A DNA stretch of 64,000 bases from Selenomonas timonae. GTDB lineage: Bacteria > Bacillota > Negativicutes > Selenomonadales > Selenomonadaceae. Where the stretch lies: positions 1,935,001-1,999,000 of the forward strand of contig NZ_CP060204.1 of the NCBI RefSeq assembly GCF_014250475.1. Reading direction: 5' to 3'. Below are positions 52,703-61,444 of this stretch, one piece after another (within the stretch, counting starts at the first letter, position 1; each line of letters starts with the position of its first letter). The position numbers were made by a program, and so were the translations under genes. The notes under the pieces were generated by a model, which searched no databases, had not been told where the DNA came from, and was given only the letters and a program-made list of their open reading frames with translations.

Positions 52703-54103
52703 TTAGCTTACCGCAGACTTTGTATAGCCCGCATTGCTCTGCCACGTATAGCCGCCGCTCGGGCGCTCGCGATGGTACGCGCCCCATGCCGCAAGCGCCT
52801 CCCGATAGTCACGCCCCGTCGCCACAGGCTCGATGCGGACAGAGGGAAAGGACTCCCTCATCGCGTCGAGACTCATATCGTCGAGAAAGACATCTTCGCC
52901 CTCACGCAGCGCAGACGCGGGAATCAGTACACCATCCACCTCATGCGTGAGAGCGTTCAGCGCCTGCATAATATCGTGCCCCGTCAGAAGCCCCGATACA
53001 TTGACCGTCGCACCGAAATGTTCATTCACGACAGGAAGAACATGAATGCGCCGCGCATCAGGGTCGAGCTCGCGCGCCAGCTGCTCCATCACGGGCGCAA
53101 CTGCCGTACCGCTGACGACCGCAATGCGCGCCTCATCATCCTCATCATCCTCCTCATCCATCGCTGCGCCGGCCTTCACCCACTCCTCGATGAAATTGCG
53201 CGTCAGTCCGATTCCGTTGTCGAGCTGCGGGAATCCATCGTACATCTCTGCGGACGGCACCTCACGTCCCGCGAGGAAGTAGAATTCATCGCCGAGATAG
53301 ATGAAGGTGCGCCCCTCCTCCGCACGCATGCGTTCCTGCCATGCTTCCACCTGATCGATCACGTGCGCAGCGCCCTCTCGGTCGAATTGGACAAGCGGAA
53401 AGGAATCGCTGCGGTGCTTCGTGAGCCCGACGGGCACGATGGCAAGTGAGAGGGCATGGGGACGGCGCGCGGTGATATCGCGAATTGTGCGTTCGAGCTC
53501 CTCCCCGTCATTCAGCCCGTAGCAGAGAACCACCTGCGTATGATAGTCCGCGCCCGCTGCCTCGAGTTTTGCGAGCTGTCCAAGGATATCCGCCGCGCCC
53601 TTATAGCGCAGCATCTCGGCACGCAGCACAGGATTTGTGCACTGAACCGATACGTAGAGCGGAGAGAGATGATAGCGCTCTATACGCGAAAAATCCGCCG
53701 CCCCCATATTCGTCAGCGTCACAAAATTACCGTAGAGAAAAGAAAGACGGTAGTCGTCATCCTTGACGGAGAGACTGTGGCGCATATCCGGTGCAATCAT
53801 ATCAACAAAGCAGAAATAGCAGTGATTGGCGCAGGGGCGAATCCCGTCAAAGACAGCATGCTCGAACTCCACGCCGAAGTCCTCATCGTAATCCTTATCG
53901 AATGCAATCAGCTCCTGCTCCCCATTTGCATGCTCCACGAGGAGCTCGATCTCCTCGTCCGCCATTGCAAAACTGAAATCAATGATGTCGCGCAGCGGCA
54001 TATCGTTGACCGCGAGGATCTTATCCCTCGGCACAAGCCCCAGTTCCTCGGCAATGCTCCCTTCCAGCACGCGCAAGATAATGCCCGGATACATTCTCGC
54101 CAT
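52703..54103 (-). CDS. DUF512 family PDZ/radical-SAM-like protein
   Basis: A 466-residue DUF512 protein of unknown function. A PDZ-like N-terminus (GIILRVLEGSIAEELGL to about residue 60) precedes a Cx3Cx2C motif, CANHCYFC (C91, C95, C98), typical of radical SAM Fe-S ligands. Conserved stretches follow: RLSFLYGNFVTLTNM, YVSVQCTNPVLRAEML and HTQVVLCYGLNDGEE. The C-terminal DUF512 domain includes IVPVGLTKHR and FIYLGDEFYF. It sits directly upstream of der, suggesting a role in ribosome or tRNA maturation (inference). Confidence 0.88.
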   Translation of the reverse strand: MARMYPGIILRVLEGSIAEELGLVPRDKILAVNDMPLRDIIDFSFAMADEEIELLVEHANGEQELIAFDKDYDEDFGVEFEHAVFDGIRPCANHCYFCFVDMIAPDMRHSLSVKDDDYRLSFLYGNFVTLTNMGAADFSRIERYHLSPLYVSVQCTNPVLRAEMLRYKGAADILGQLAKLEAAGADYHTQVVLCYGLNDGEELERTIRDITARRPHALSLAIVPVGLTKHRSDSFPLVQFDREGAAHVIDQVEAWQERMRAEEGRTFIYLGDEFYFLAGREVPSAEMYDGFPQLDNGIGLTRNFIEEWVKAGAAMDEEDDEDDEARIAVVSGTAVAPVMEQLARELDPDARRIHVLPVVNEHFGATVNVSGLLTGHDIMQALNALTHEVDGVLIPASALREGEDVFLDDMSLDAMRESFPSVRIEPVATGRDYREALAAWGAYHRERPSGGYTWQSNAGYTKSAVS

Positions 54104-54123
54104 ATTCCCCTCCTTTCCATTTC

Positions 54124-54155
54124 ATGAAAAAGGAGTGATTTGCATCACTCCTTTA
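54124..54155 (-). terminator. Intrinsic terminator after the S1-domain gene
   Basis: On the minus strand an 11-bp perfect stem AAAGGAGTGAT/ATCACTCCTTT is followed by a T run. It lies about 20 bp before the DUF512 start, so the DUF512 promoter must lie within or before it, or the gene relies on read-through. Confidence 0.85.
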
Positions 54156-54185
54156 TTGTTCTTATAAAGTTATTCGCAGTCCGAC

Positions 54186-55355
54186 TTACTTCAGCCAATC
54201 GAGGTGAGCCTCGACCTGTCCCTCTGTATTTTCGCTGGCTTCCGCCTTCTCTGCCTGACGCTCATCGACATACTTCTTGATCTCTGCCGCATCTGCGTCA
54301 CGCTTCGCCTTGGTGATCGAAAGCGAAATGCGCTTGCGCTTCGTGTCGATGCGGAGAACCTTAACCGTCACAACATCGCCCGTATGAACAGCCTCATCGG
54401 CACGCTCAATGCGCTTCTCGGCAAGTTCGCCCATCGGAATGAGACCGTCAAAGCCCGGCTCGATCTCCATGAACGCACCAAAGTCCGTCAGCTTGATGAT
54501 CTTGCCTTCGATGAAGTCGCCCTCGGCGTACTGCTCCGCCTTCTCCACCCACGGATCCGGAAGCGTATCCTTCACCGAGAGGGAGATGCGCTTTGCATCG
54601 CGGTCGACGCTCTTGACAAAGACATCGAGCTCCTGCCCAACCTCGAGCACCTCAGAGGGATGCTTCACACGATGCCATGCGAGATCGGAGATATGCGCCA
54701 AACCATCCACGCCACCGATATCGATGAATGCACCGTAGTCGACAAGGCGCTTGACCGTGCCGCGGACAGTCTGCTCCGGCTCGATGACCGAGAACACAGC
54801 CTCTTCCTTCTCCGCGCGGTCACGCTCGAGAAGCTTGCGGCGCGAGAGCACAAGACGGCGCTTCTGAACGTCGATCTCGATGATCTCCGCCTCTACCGTC
54901 TGATCGACATAGACCGCGAGATCCTTGACGAAGTGCAGCTCCATCTGAGATGCTGGAATGAATCCGCGCAGCCCCATGACGTAGGCGACGAGTCCGCCCT
55001 TGACTTCTTTCGCAATCTTTGCCTCGACTGTCTCGCCCTTCTCCTGAATCTCCTCGATGACCTTCCATGCAGCCATCTTGTCGGCTTCCACCTTGGACAG
55101 GCTGCCGCCGTTGTCGCCGCCAAGCGACTTGATATAGACATCGATCACATCGCCGACCTTCACGACATCGCGTGCATCGTCCGGCGCAGGAACGGCAAGC
55201 TCCCTCTTAGAGACAGGAATCTCCTGCTTGTAGCCGATATCGATATACGCCTCGTCGCGGGATACCTGAACGACTTCCCCTTTGACAACCGTACGCTCCT
55301 GGATATCGGGCATATCTTCCTGTTCCAAAAGTTCCTTCATGCTCTGCTCTGACAC
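54186..55355 (-). CDS. Ribosomal protein S1-like protein with four S1 domains
   Basis: A 389-residue protein of four S1 RNA-binding repeats. The repeats start at about residues 20, 105, 190 and 275; the third (GTVKRLVDYGAFIDIGGVDG) and fourth (GKIIKLTDFGAFMEIEPGFDG) are the best conserved. A charged tail follows. In many Firmicutes it is fused to IspH; here it is a separate gene that overlaps the ispH end by 19 bp. The start is a GTG with GGAGG about 10 nt upstream. It probably helps mRNA binding on the ribosome. Confidence 0.9.
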   Translation of the reverse strand: MSEQSMKELLEQEDMPDIQERTVVKGEVVQVSRDEAYIDIGYKQEIPVSKRELAVPAPDDARDVVKVGDVIDVYIKSLGGDNGGSLSKVEADKMAAWKVIEEIQEKGETVEAKIAKEVKGGLVAYVMGLRGFIPASQMELHFVKDLAVYVDQTVEAEIIEIDVQKRRLVLSRRKLLERDRAEKEEAVFSVIEPEQTVRGTVKRLVDYGAFIDIGGVDGLAHISDLAWHRVKHPSEVLEVGQELDVFVKSVDRDAKRISLSVKDTLPDPWVEKAEQYAEGDFIEGKIIKLTDFGAFMEIEPGFDGLIPMGELAEKRIERADEAVHTGDVVTVKVLRIDTKRKRISLSITKAKRDADAAEIKKYVDERQAEKAEASENTEGQVEAHLDWLK

Positions 55356-56167
55356 TGTTTATAAACCTCCTTGATAATCCAGTCCGGTGTAGATGCACCG
55401 GCTGTAATACCAATTTTATTAACATGATTCATCCATTCGTCCTGCAGCTCTGCCACAGTTTCGATATGGTATGTTTTACATTTTGTTGCGCATAGCTGGG
55501 CAAGGCGCGTCGTATTCGCACTGTTCTTGCCGCCGATGACAAGCATTGCGTCAACCTTCTCGGCCAGCTCCAAGGCTGCTGCCTGACGCAGATCTGTTGC
55601 CGTGCATATGGTGCGTAGGATCTTGATCTCACGCGACTTTTCCAAAAGGCAGGACACAATGCTCTGAAACCGATCGCCTGAGAATGTTGTCTGTGAGACA
55701 ATCCCGAGCTTTCCGATGCGCGGCAGTGCCTCTGCCTCCGCCTCTGTCTCGATAATATGAGCACCATGCCCCGTCCATTCGAAGATACTCTTGACCTCCG
55801 GATGATCCTTCTCTCCGACAATGACAACTGTATAGCCTTCCTCGGACAACAGTTTTGCAGAGAGCTGCGCCTTCTTGACGTGCGGACAAGTCGCGTCCAC
55901 GAGTTCTAAACCGCGTGACTCCGCCTCCTCATACACCTTGGGTCCCACCCCGTGCGAGCGGATGATGACGAGGCCGTCATCCATCTCGTTGAGTGAGCCG
56001 ACAGTGCCAACGCCCTCATTCTTGAGGCGCTCCACCATCTGTGGATTATGAATGATCGGACCAAGTGTACTGGACGAGCCATCCGAAGAGGCATTCTGAC
56101 GGGCGATCTCAATGGCGCGCTTCACGCCATAACAGAACCCCAGATGTTCAGCTAAAATGACCTCCAT
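55337..56167 (-). CDS. ispH: 4-hydroxy-3-methylbut-2-enyl diphosphate reductase
   Basis: A 276-residue IspH, the last enzyme of the MEP isoprenoid route, yielding IPP and DMAPP. The three Fe-S cluster cysteines are C12 (HLGFCYGVKRA), C94 (DATCPHVKK) and C188 (ICTATDLRQ). GGKNSANTTRLA is also typical. The frame opens at a TTG four codons upstream; the ATG at 56167 gives the family start MEVILAEHLGFC. It is transcribed with the S1-domain gene from a nearby promoter. Confidence 0.95.
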   Translation of the reverse strand: MEVILAEHLGFCYGVKRAIEIARQNASSDGSSSTLGPIIHNPQMVERLKNEGVGTVGSLNEMDDGLVIIRSHGVGPKVYEEAESRGLELVDATCPHVKKAQLSAKLLSEEGYTVVIVGEKDHPEVKSIFEWTGHGAHIIETEAEAEALPRIGKLGIVSQTTFSGDRFQSIVSCLLEKSREIKILRTICTATDLRQAAALELAEKVDAMLVIGGKNSANTTRLAQLCATKCKTYHIETVAELQDEWMNHVNKIGITAGASTPDWIIKEVYKQCQSRA

Positions 56168-56241
56168 AGACCTCACCAAAGCGTATATTGATTCTCAATG
56201 AATCGACACATACAGAATCCTATCCACACAATCTGTGTAAC

Positions 56242-56270
56242 AGTATAACACGCCTGCCTCTCCCACGCAA
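56242..56270 (-). promoter_or_regulatory. Promoter for ispH and the S1-domain gene
   Basis: On the minus strand TTGCGT (56270-56265) and TATACT (56247-56242) are spaced by 17 bp, about 75 bp before ispH and right after the fluoride channel gene. Confidence 0.65.
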
Positions 56271-56289
56271 ATAAAATTTATTTTTTCCC

Positions 56290-56664
56290 TCACAAGTACG
56301 ATCCACTGACAAAATTTCTCGCCGCGAGGAGGGCAATGAGTCCGAGGAGAACACTCAAAACGATGTAGAGAATGCCGATTGCGAGCCGCCCCTCCTCGAT
56401 GAAGGTCAGGGTTTCCAGTGAGAACGTAGAAAATGTTGTAAAGCCGCCGCAGATGCCCGTCTGCAAAAAGAGGATGAGGCGCGGATCGATATCGCCGTGC
56501 CTGCCCGCAATGCCGACGACAAGACCGATTGCAAAGCATCCGATGATATTGACGGCGAATGTGGCGAGCGGAAATCCGCTGCCGAGTTTCGGAATGACCT
56601 GTCCGAGGAGATAGCGGCAAACGGCGCCAAGTGCACCGCCAAGCCCGACCGCAAGGATGTTCAC
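56290..56664 (-). CDS. crcB: Fluoride ion channel FluC/CrcB
   Basis: A 124-residue four-helix membrane protein of the Fluc family, which exports fluoride as a dual-topology dimer. The pore motif GFTTFSTFS, with its conserved Phe residues, is at 74-82. N39 in FAVNIIGCFAIG also matches the family. It overlaps the cobC-type gene by 4 bp at the end of the cobalamin operon, so there is no room for a fluoride riboswitch directly before it. Placement next to cobalamin genes is unexplained. Confidence 0.95.
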   Translation of the reverse strand: MNILAVGLGGALGAVCRYLLGQVIPKLGSGFPLATFAVNIIGCFAIGLVVGIAGRHGDIDPRLILFLQTGICGGFTTFSTFSLETLTFIEEGRLAIGILYIVLSVLLGLIALLAARNFVSGSYL

Positions 56665-57284
56665 TGCGCATCCCCCACACGTAGATGAGAGGTATCATTC
56701 ATCAGAGTGACTACGGCAAAGCCGTCGTCCTCGAAGCGAATCTTATTGACCGCCGTATTGAGCTGAGAGAGATGCCAGATGGAGCGGATCGGCATGGAGA
56801 GAAGATCAGCGAGCAGGATGCGGATGGATGCGCCATGCGAGACGATCACAACGCGCTTCCCGCGCTCGTGTGCGACGATCTCACGCACGCGCCCCGCGAC
56901 GCGCCGCTGAAACTCCGGAAACGGTTCGCTCTCAGGAATGTCCGCCTGCTCCGGATCGGTGTAAAAATTCTTCATGGCATTGGGATTCTCGGCGTTGACA
57001 TCGTTGAAGTTGCGCCCCTCCCACGCCCCGAAGTTCAGCTCGCGCAGCTGCGGATCCGAAATGACGGGCAGCCCGAACCGTGCCGCAAGCGGCGCCGCCG
57101 TTTCCATCGCACGCGTGAGGTCGCTCGCATAGATTGCATCCACATGATCGACAATAAGATTTTTTCCGAGCGCCGCCGCCTGTGTGCGTCCCTCCGCCGA
57201 GAGCGGTACATCCGAATGCCCCTGAAAGCGTCCCGTCTTGTTCCACTCCGTCTCCCCGTGGCGTATGATGATGATTTCTGTCAT
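56661..57284 (-). CDS. cobC: Histidine phosphatase, probable alpha-ribazole phosphatase CobC
   Basis: A 207-residue phosphoglycerate mutase-fold phosphatase. The catalytic motif RHGETEWN has R8, H9 and E11; a second conserved region is SDLTRAMETAAPLA, and VSHGASIRILLADLL holds the second His. In this operon it most likely removes the phosphate from alpha-ribazole phosphate or cobalamin phosphate. The family is broad, so a general phosphatase is the alternative. The ATG at 57284 follows AGGGGGA. Confidence 0.85.
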   Translation of the reverse strand: MTEIIIIRHGETEWNKTGRFQGHSDVPLSAEGRTQAAALGKNLIVDHVDAIYASDLTRAMETAAPLAARFGLPVISDPQLRELNFGAWEGRNFNDVNAENPNAMKNFYTDPEQADIPESEPFPEFQRRVAGRVREIVAHERGKRVVIVSHGASIRILLADLLSMPIRSIWHLSQLNTAVNKIRFEDDGFAVVTLMNDTSHLRVGDAQ

Positions 57285-57306
57285 ATCCCCCTCCCCTTTC
57301 TGTATA

Positions 57307-58185
57307 TCAAGACCTAATCTCACAGACAACGCCGCCTGAGATTAGCCGCGCAGTCTGCATATAACTGTAGTCTGCACCAAACTCTGCGGCAAGCTCCTGC
57401 GTCCTTCTCTCCACGTCCGATGCCTTCAGATCCGACGCCCACAGCGCGCCGACCACGGTGCCGCTGTGCGCTACGAGAACGCCAAGCCCTCCCTTGCTCT
57501 GTGCCGATCGAATGAACGCCTCCAGCTGCGGTTTTTCCAGATGTTCCTGATTGAGACGTGCGCTCACCGTCGCCGCCTGTCCGAGCAGGATTTCCTGTCG
57601 ATGTCCCTCCGCGCGGAATGCCTGCCCCACCGTATCGAGCAGCTGTCGATATGCTGCATCCTGATTTCCACGGTTTCCCTTACTCTGATAATAGGCGATT
57701 GTATCCACTGTTCCGCCCACATCGAAGATGGAGACAGCGAGAAGTGGCACATTCGCATACTGTCCGAAAAGCTCCCCTGTCGTATGGCTGACGTGGGAGA
57801 GTCCTGCAAAAGCGATGCCGTCGCTCGGCTCGATCGAGATCGCAATGTCCATGATCTCACGCGCCGTCAGCTCCAGCCCGAAGGCACGCGCCGCCGCATA
57901 GGAGACGGCTGCAATATCCGCACTCGAGGATGCCATCCCCTTTCCCTGCGGAATCTGTGAATCGAGCCGTATACCAAATGGAAGGGAGTCCTTGCCAATA
58001 TAGGCAAGCGTCCTCCGCAGAGCCTCCTCCGCCTTTTCTCCAAGCCCATGCACGCCCGTGAACTGATCTGAGACCGTCGCCACGGCATACATGCTGATGG
58101 GCGCGGTCACAAGAAATGGCGTCCCGTCGAGGACGCCTTCCACGAGTTCGCCGCAGGAAGCCGGCGCTTTTGCAATTATTTCCAT
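57307..58185 (-). CDS. pduX: L-threonine kinase PduX-like GHMP kinase
   Basis: A 292-residue GHMP kinase. It starts MEIIAKAPASCGELVEGVLD, the PduX form of motif 1, followed by IPQGKGMASSSADIAAVSYA for ATP binding and LGVLVAHSGTVVGALW near the C-terminus. PduX makes L-threonine phosphate, precursor of the aminopropanol arm of cobalamin. A frame 63 codons longer runs through cobS; the ATG at 58185 has GGGGGA and overlaps the cobS stop by 10 bp. The following enzyme, threonine-phosphate decarboxylase, is not in the window. Confidence 0.9.
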   Translation of the reverse strand: MEIIAKAPASCGELVEGVLDGTPFLVTAPISMYAVATVSDQFTGVHGLGEKAEEALRRTLAYIGKDSLPFGIRLDSQIPQGKGMASSSADIAAVSYAAARAFGLELTAREIMDIAISIEPSDGIAFAGLSHVSHTTGELFGQYANVPLLAVSIFDVGGTVDTIAYYQSKGNRGNQDAAYRQLLDTVGQAFRAEGHRQEILLGQAATVSARLNQEHLEKPQLEAFIRSAQSKGGLGVLVAHSGTVVGALWASDLKASDVERRTQELAAEFGADYSYMQTARLISGGVVCEIRS

Positions 58186-58943
58186 AAAATCCCCCAAACA
58201 TTCGGATATGATGACGCAAGTGAAAATACGGCGAGGACAAGGGTCTCCGTGAGTACGGTTGCCGCCCCGTAGACATCGCCCGTAACCCCGCCGAGGATAT
58301 TGGTCATCGTACGGCAGAAGAGGAGCGCAAAGAGCGTGCCGAGTACAAGCGCAGCTGTGGCGAGCATACCCCACGGCAGGACGAGCACCGCCGTCGTCAG
58401 CGCGGCGATCACAGCGGTACTGCGATCCGCCATATCCGCGAACGTCTTGCCCATGCCGTCCTCACGCGCATAGGGAAAGCACGCAACGGCAAGCACCATC
58501 GCGAGCCTGCCGATGATCGGCATGACGAAGAGTGCAGGTACGAAGAGCATAGGCGCTAGGTCGGAGAGCAGCGCATACTGAACGAACATGAGCATGACAA
58601 ACGACACGACGCCAAATGCGCCGACACGGCTGTCCTTCATGATCTCGAGCTTGCGCGCACGATCCCGCCCCGAGAACACGCCGTCCGCTGTGTCCATGAA
58701 GCCGTCCGCATGCAGCCCACCTGTCAATAGGAGCGGCAGGATGAGCAGGAGCGCGGCAGTCAGCGACCGCATTCCGAATGCATAGAGCAGCAGCCACGCA
58801 GCAAGCGCATAGCAAATGCCGAGCACAAGCCCGACGAGCGGGAAGAAGCGCGTACTGCGCCCGAAATCCTCCGCTGTCCACACGGTCTGTCTGACGAGAT
58901 GAATGCGCGTGAGAAATTGAAGTCCGATCAGAAAAGAATTCAT
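58176..58943 (-). CDS. cobS: Adenosylcobinamide-GDP ribazoletransferase
   Basis: A 255-residue integral membrane cobalamin synthase that joins adenosylcobinamide-GDP to alpha-ribazole. The metal-binding motif HADGFMDTADGVF (D80, D84, D87) continues to LEIMKDSRVGAFG, which is diagnostic. At least five hydrophobic segments follow. It lies 9 bp after cbiB. Length is normal. Confidence 0.96.
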   Translation of the reverse strand: MNSFLIGLQFLTRIHLVRQTVWTAEDFGRSTRFFPLVGLVLGICYALAAWLLLYAFGMRSLTAALLLILPLLLTGGLHADGFMDTADGVFSGRDRARKLEIMKDSRVGAFGVVSFVMLMFVQYALLSDLAPMLFVPALFVMPIIGRLAMVLAVACFPYAREDGMGKTFADMADRSTAVIAALTTAVLVLPWGMLATAALVLGTLFALLFCRTMTNILGGVTGDVYGAATVLTETLVLAVFSLASSYPNVWGILWK

Positions 58944-58952
58944 GAAGTGCCT

Positions 58953-59915
58953 CTAAACAGAGTAATACAGAGATAAGATATAGTAAAGCAGCAGATAGAG
59001 GACGGTCACGGTATACATGAGGCGGATTGCGCCGAGGATGTGCTTCGCCGTAATCTCCATATGCGCGTCTCCCATATAGGCGCGGAAGTGCCGCTCGCCA
59101 AAGTAGTAATTGACACCGCCGAGGCGGATGTGCAGCGCTCCTGCAACGGGCGCCTCCGCATGACCGCCGTTCGGACTCGGATGCCCTGCGGCGTCGCGCA
59201 CGAGAATGTTCAGCGCGTTGCGCCCGTCATAGCCGAGCAGGAACGCCGCCATCACGAAGAGTATGCCTGTCATGCGTGCTGGAACAAAGTTCAACACATC
59301 GTCCACACGCGCCGCCATGCGCCCAAAGTAGAGATAGCGCTCGTTCTTATAGCCGAGCATGGAATCCATCGTATTCGCCGCGCGGTAGAGCACGGCAAGC
59401 GGAGCACCGCCAAGAGCAAAGAAGAAGAGCGGCGCGATTACGCCATCCACGGTGTTCTCCGCAACCGTCTCGATTGCCGCACGCGCGGCATCCGCCTCAT
59501 CCAGCTCTGCCGTGTCGCGTCCAACGATGTAGCCGACGTGCTCGCGCGCCGCCGCAATGTCGCCCTTGACGAGCAGCGCATAGATGTCCTGCCCCGCCTT
59601 TGCCAGCATGCGCGGCGAGATGCAGAAGTAGAGAAGGATGACGCTGACGACATCCGCGCCCCAGGCCACGGGCAGCTGACGCGCCGCCAAGAGAAGCCCA
59701 TCGGCAAACGCATAGGAAATGCAGAGCACAAGCAGTGTCAGGAGCGATCCCATCGCAAATTTCTGCGCGTCGCTCCCCCGCAGCGGATAGAGCAGCTTCT
59801 CCAAAAATGCAATCAGGCGTCCCAGCACAGCGACGGGATGCCATCGCGTCTGCGGATCGCCGAGCACAGTGTCGAGAAAGAACGCCGCCATGGCGATGAG
59901 GGAGGGCGAGATCAT
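58953..59915 (-). CDS. cbiB: Adenosylcobinamide-phosphate synthase CbiB
   Basis: A 320-residue membrane protein that attaches the aminopropanol arm to adenosylcobyric acid. The start FFLDTVLGDPQTRWHPVAVL is typical, followed by VGRDTAELDEADAARAAIE and a VAENTVDGVIAPLFFFALGG segment. PNGGHAEAPVAGALHIRLGG marks the C-terminal third. It overlaps the cobQ stop by 4 bp (ATGA). Hydrophobic segments are spread over the length. Confidence 0.95.
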   Translation of the reverse strand: MISPSLIAMAAFFLDTVLGDPQTRWHPVAVLGRLIAFLEKLLYPLRGSDAQKFAMGSLLTLLVLCISYAFADGLLLAARQLPVAWGADVVSVILLYFCISPRMLAKAGQDIYALLVKGDIAAAREHVGYIVGRDTAELDEADAARAAIETVAENTVDGVIAPLFFFALGGAPLAVLYRAANTMDSMLGYKNERYLYFGRMAARVDDVLNFVPARMTGILFVMAAFLLGYDGRNALNILVRDAAGHPSPNGGHAEAPVAGALHIRLGGVNYYFGERHFRAYMGDAHMEITAKHILGAIRLMYTVTVLYLLLYYILSLYYSV

Positions 59916-61444
59916 CTGCGCTCCTCCACGATTTCGCGCAGCTTCTCCATGTCGAGGCTCGTGCGCACCGTCTCGGCGAGGCGGTCATAGGCGCGCTCCT
60001 TCTCCGCACGGTAACGATACTGCACGGGCAGCTCTTCCCTGCCGCACCGCACGCGCAAACGGTTAAGCAGTGCGCGGCGGAAGTTGTCGTCATCGAATAC
60101 GCCGTGGATGTACGTGCCCACGACAAGCCCATCCGCCGAGACCGCTCCGTCAAGCAGATCCACCGCCGTCCCCGCTGCCGAAACAATGCGGAACGGACGA
60201 TGAACATCTTCGATAAAGCGCGTCTCCCCCATATGAATCTCATAACCGGGAAGCCCCGTGCCCGCAATCCGCATCCCCAAAAAGGGAAGGTCAGCGGACG
60301 CCGTAACCTGACGCAGACGCTTCGTCGCCGCAAAGCTCGTCTCAATCGGCAGATAGCCGAAGCCCGCCGTCTCATCGTGCTCGGACTCCGTATGCAGCGG
60401 GTCGCGCACAACACTCCCGAGCATCTGGTAGCCGCCGCAGATGCCAAAGAGCGGCGTCCCCTCTGTCACGCGCGCACGGATTGCATCCTCCAAGCCCGAC
60501 TCGCGGATGTAGAGCAGATCCTCCGTCGTATTCTTCGATCCGGGGAGGAGAATGAGGTCGGGCATCCCGAGCTCACGCGGCGTGCCCACATAGTAGAGTG
60601 CGACATCCGGCTCGTTTGCGAGCGCATCAAAATCCGTAAAATTCGAGAGCTTCGGCGTACGAATGACGGCAATGCGCAGCTGATCGCTGTGCGCGGCGCC
60701 ATCCCCATAGTGCTTCTCATCGAGCGATACCGAATCCTCCTCGTCAATGCCGAGCTGCTCGATATGCGGCACAACACCGAGCACGGGCTTCCCCGTCTTT
60801 TCCTCAAGGAAGTCGAGTGCAGGCATCAGTAGGGTCACGTCGCCGCGAAATTTGTTGATGACGAGTCCCTTGACGAGGGCACGCTCCTCCTCGTCGAGGA
60901 GTTCCAGCGTACCCACGAGGGAGGCGAGCGCGCCGCCGCGGTCGATGTCTGCGATGAGGAGGACGGGCGCGCGCAGATGCTTTGCAACGCGCATATTCAC
61001 AATGTCATTTGCCTTGAGGTTGATCTCGGCTGGACTGCCCGCCCCCTCGATCACAAGCAGGTCGTAGTTTTCCTGCAAGACATCAAGGGCTTCCTCGACC
61101 GCGCCCCACGCCTTGAGCGAGTAGCCCTTGTGATACTCACGCGCGCTCATATTGCCGACTGGCTCGCCCATGATGATGACCTGCGACTGCGAATTCCCCG
61201 TGGGTTTCAGCAAAACGGGATTCATATGCACCTCGGGCGCAAGCCCCGCCGCCTCTGCCTGTGCAACCTGCGCACGCCCCATCTCGCGCCCGTCGAGCGT
61301 GACATAGGAGTTCAGCGCCATGTTCTGTGCCTTAAACGGCACGACGCGCTTCCCCTCCTGCCGAAAGATACGGCAGAGCGCCGTTGTCAATATGCTCTTG
61401 CCCACATGGGAGCTTGTTCCCATCAACATAATGCTCTTAGCCAT
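59912..61444 (-). CDS. cobQ: Cobyric acid synthase
   Basis: A 510-residue glutamine-dependent amidase that amidates four carboxylates of adenosylcobyrinate diamide. The N-terminal P-loop GTSSHVGKS is at residues 9-17, with VVPFKAQNMALNSYVT next. The class I glutaminase-like domain has FGICGGYQMLG near residue 335 as the catalytic Cys region. It overlaps both its neighbours by a few bases. Also called CbiP in anaerobic-pathway organisms. Confidence 0.96.
   Translation of the reverse strand: MAKSIMLMGTSSHVGKSILTTALCRIFRQEGKRVVPFKAQNMALNSYVTLDGREMGRAQVAQAEAAGLAPEVHMNPVLLKPTGNSQSQVIIMGEPVGNMSAREYHKGYSLKAWGAVEEALDVLQENYDLLVIEGAGSPAEINLKANDIVNMRVAKHLRAPVLLIADIDRGGALASLVGTLELLDEEERALVKGLVINKFRGDVTLLMPALDFLEEKTGKPVLGVVPHIEQLGIDEEDSVSLDEKHYGDGAAHSDQLRIAVIRTPKLSNFTDFDALANEPDVALYYVGTPRELGMPDLILLPGSKNTTEDLLYIRESGLEDAIRARVTEGTPLFGICGGYQMLGSVVRDPLHTESEHDETAGFGYLPIETSFAATKRLRQVTASADLPFLGMRIAGTGLPGYEIHMGETRFIEDVHRPFRIVSAAGTAVDLLDGAVSADGLVVGTYIHGVFDDDNFRRALLNRLRVRCGREELPVQYRYRAEKERAYDRLAETVRTSLDMEKLREIVEERR

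Noticed and set aside
56271-56289. Terminator after the cobalamin-crcB operon
   Set aside because: Only a weak AT-rich palindrome is present; I could not support a terminator there.
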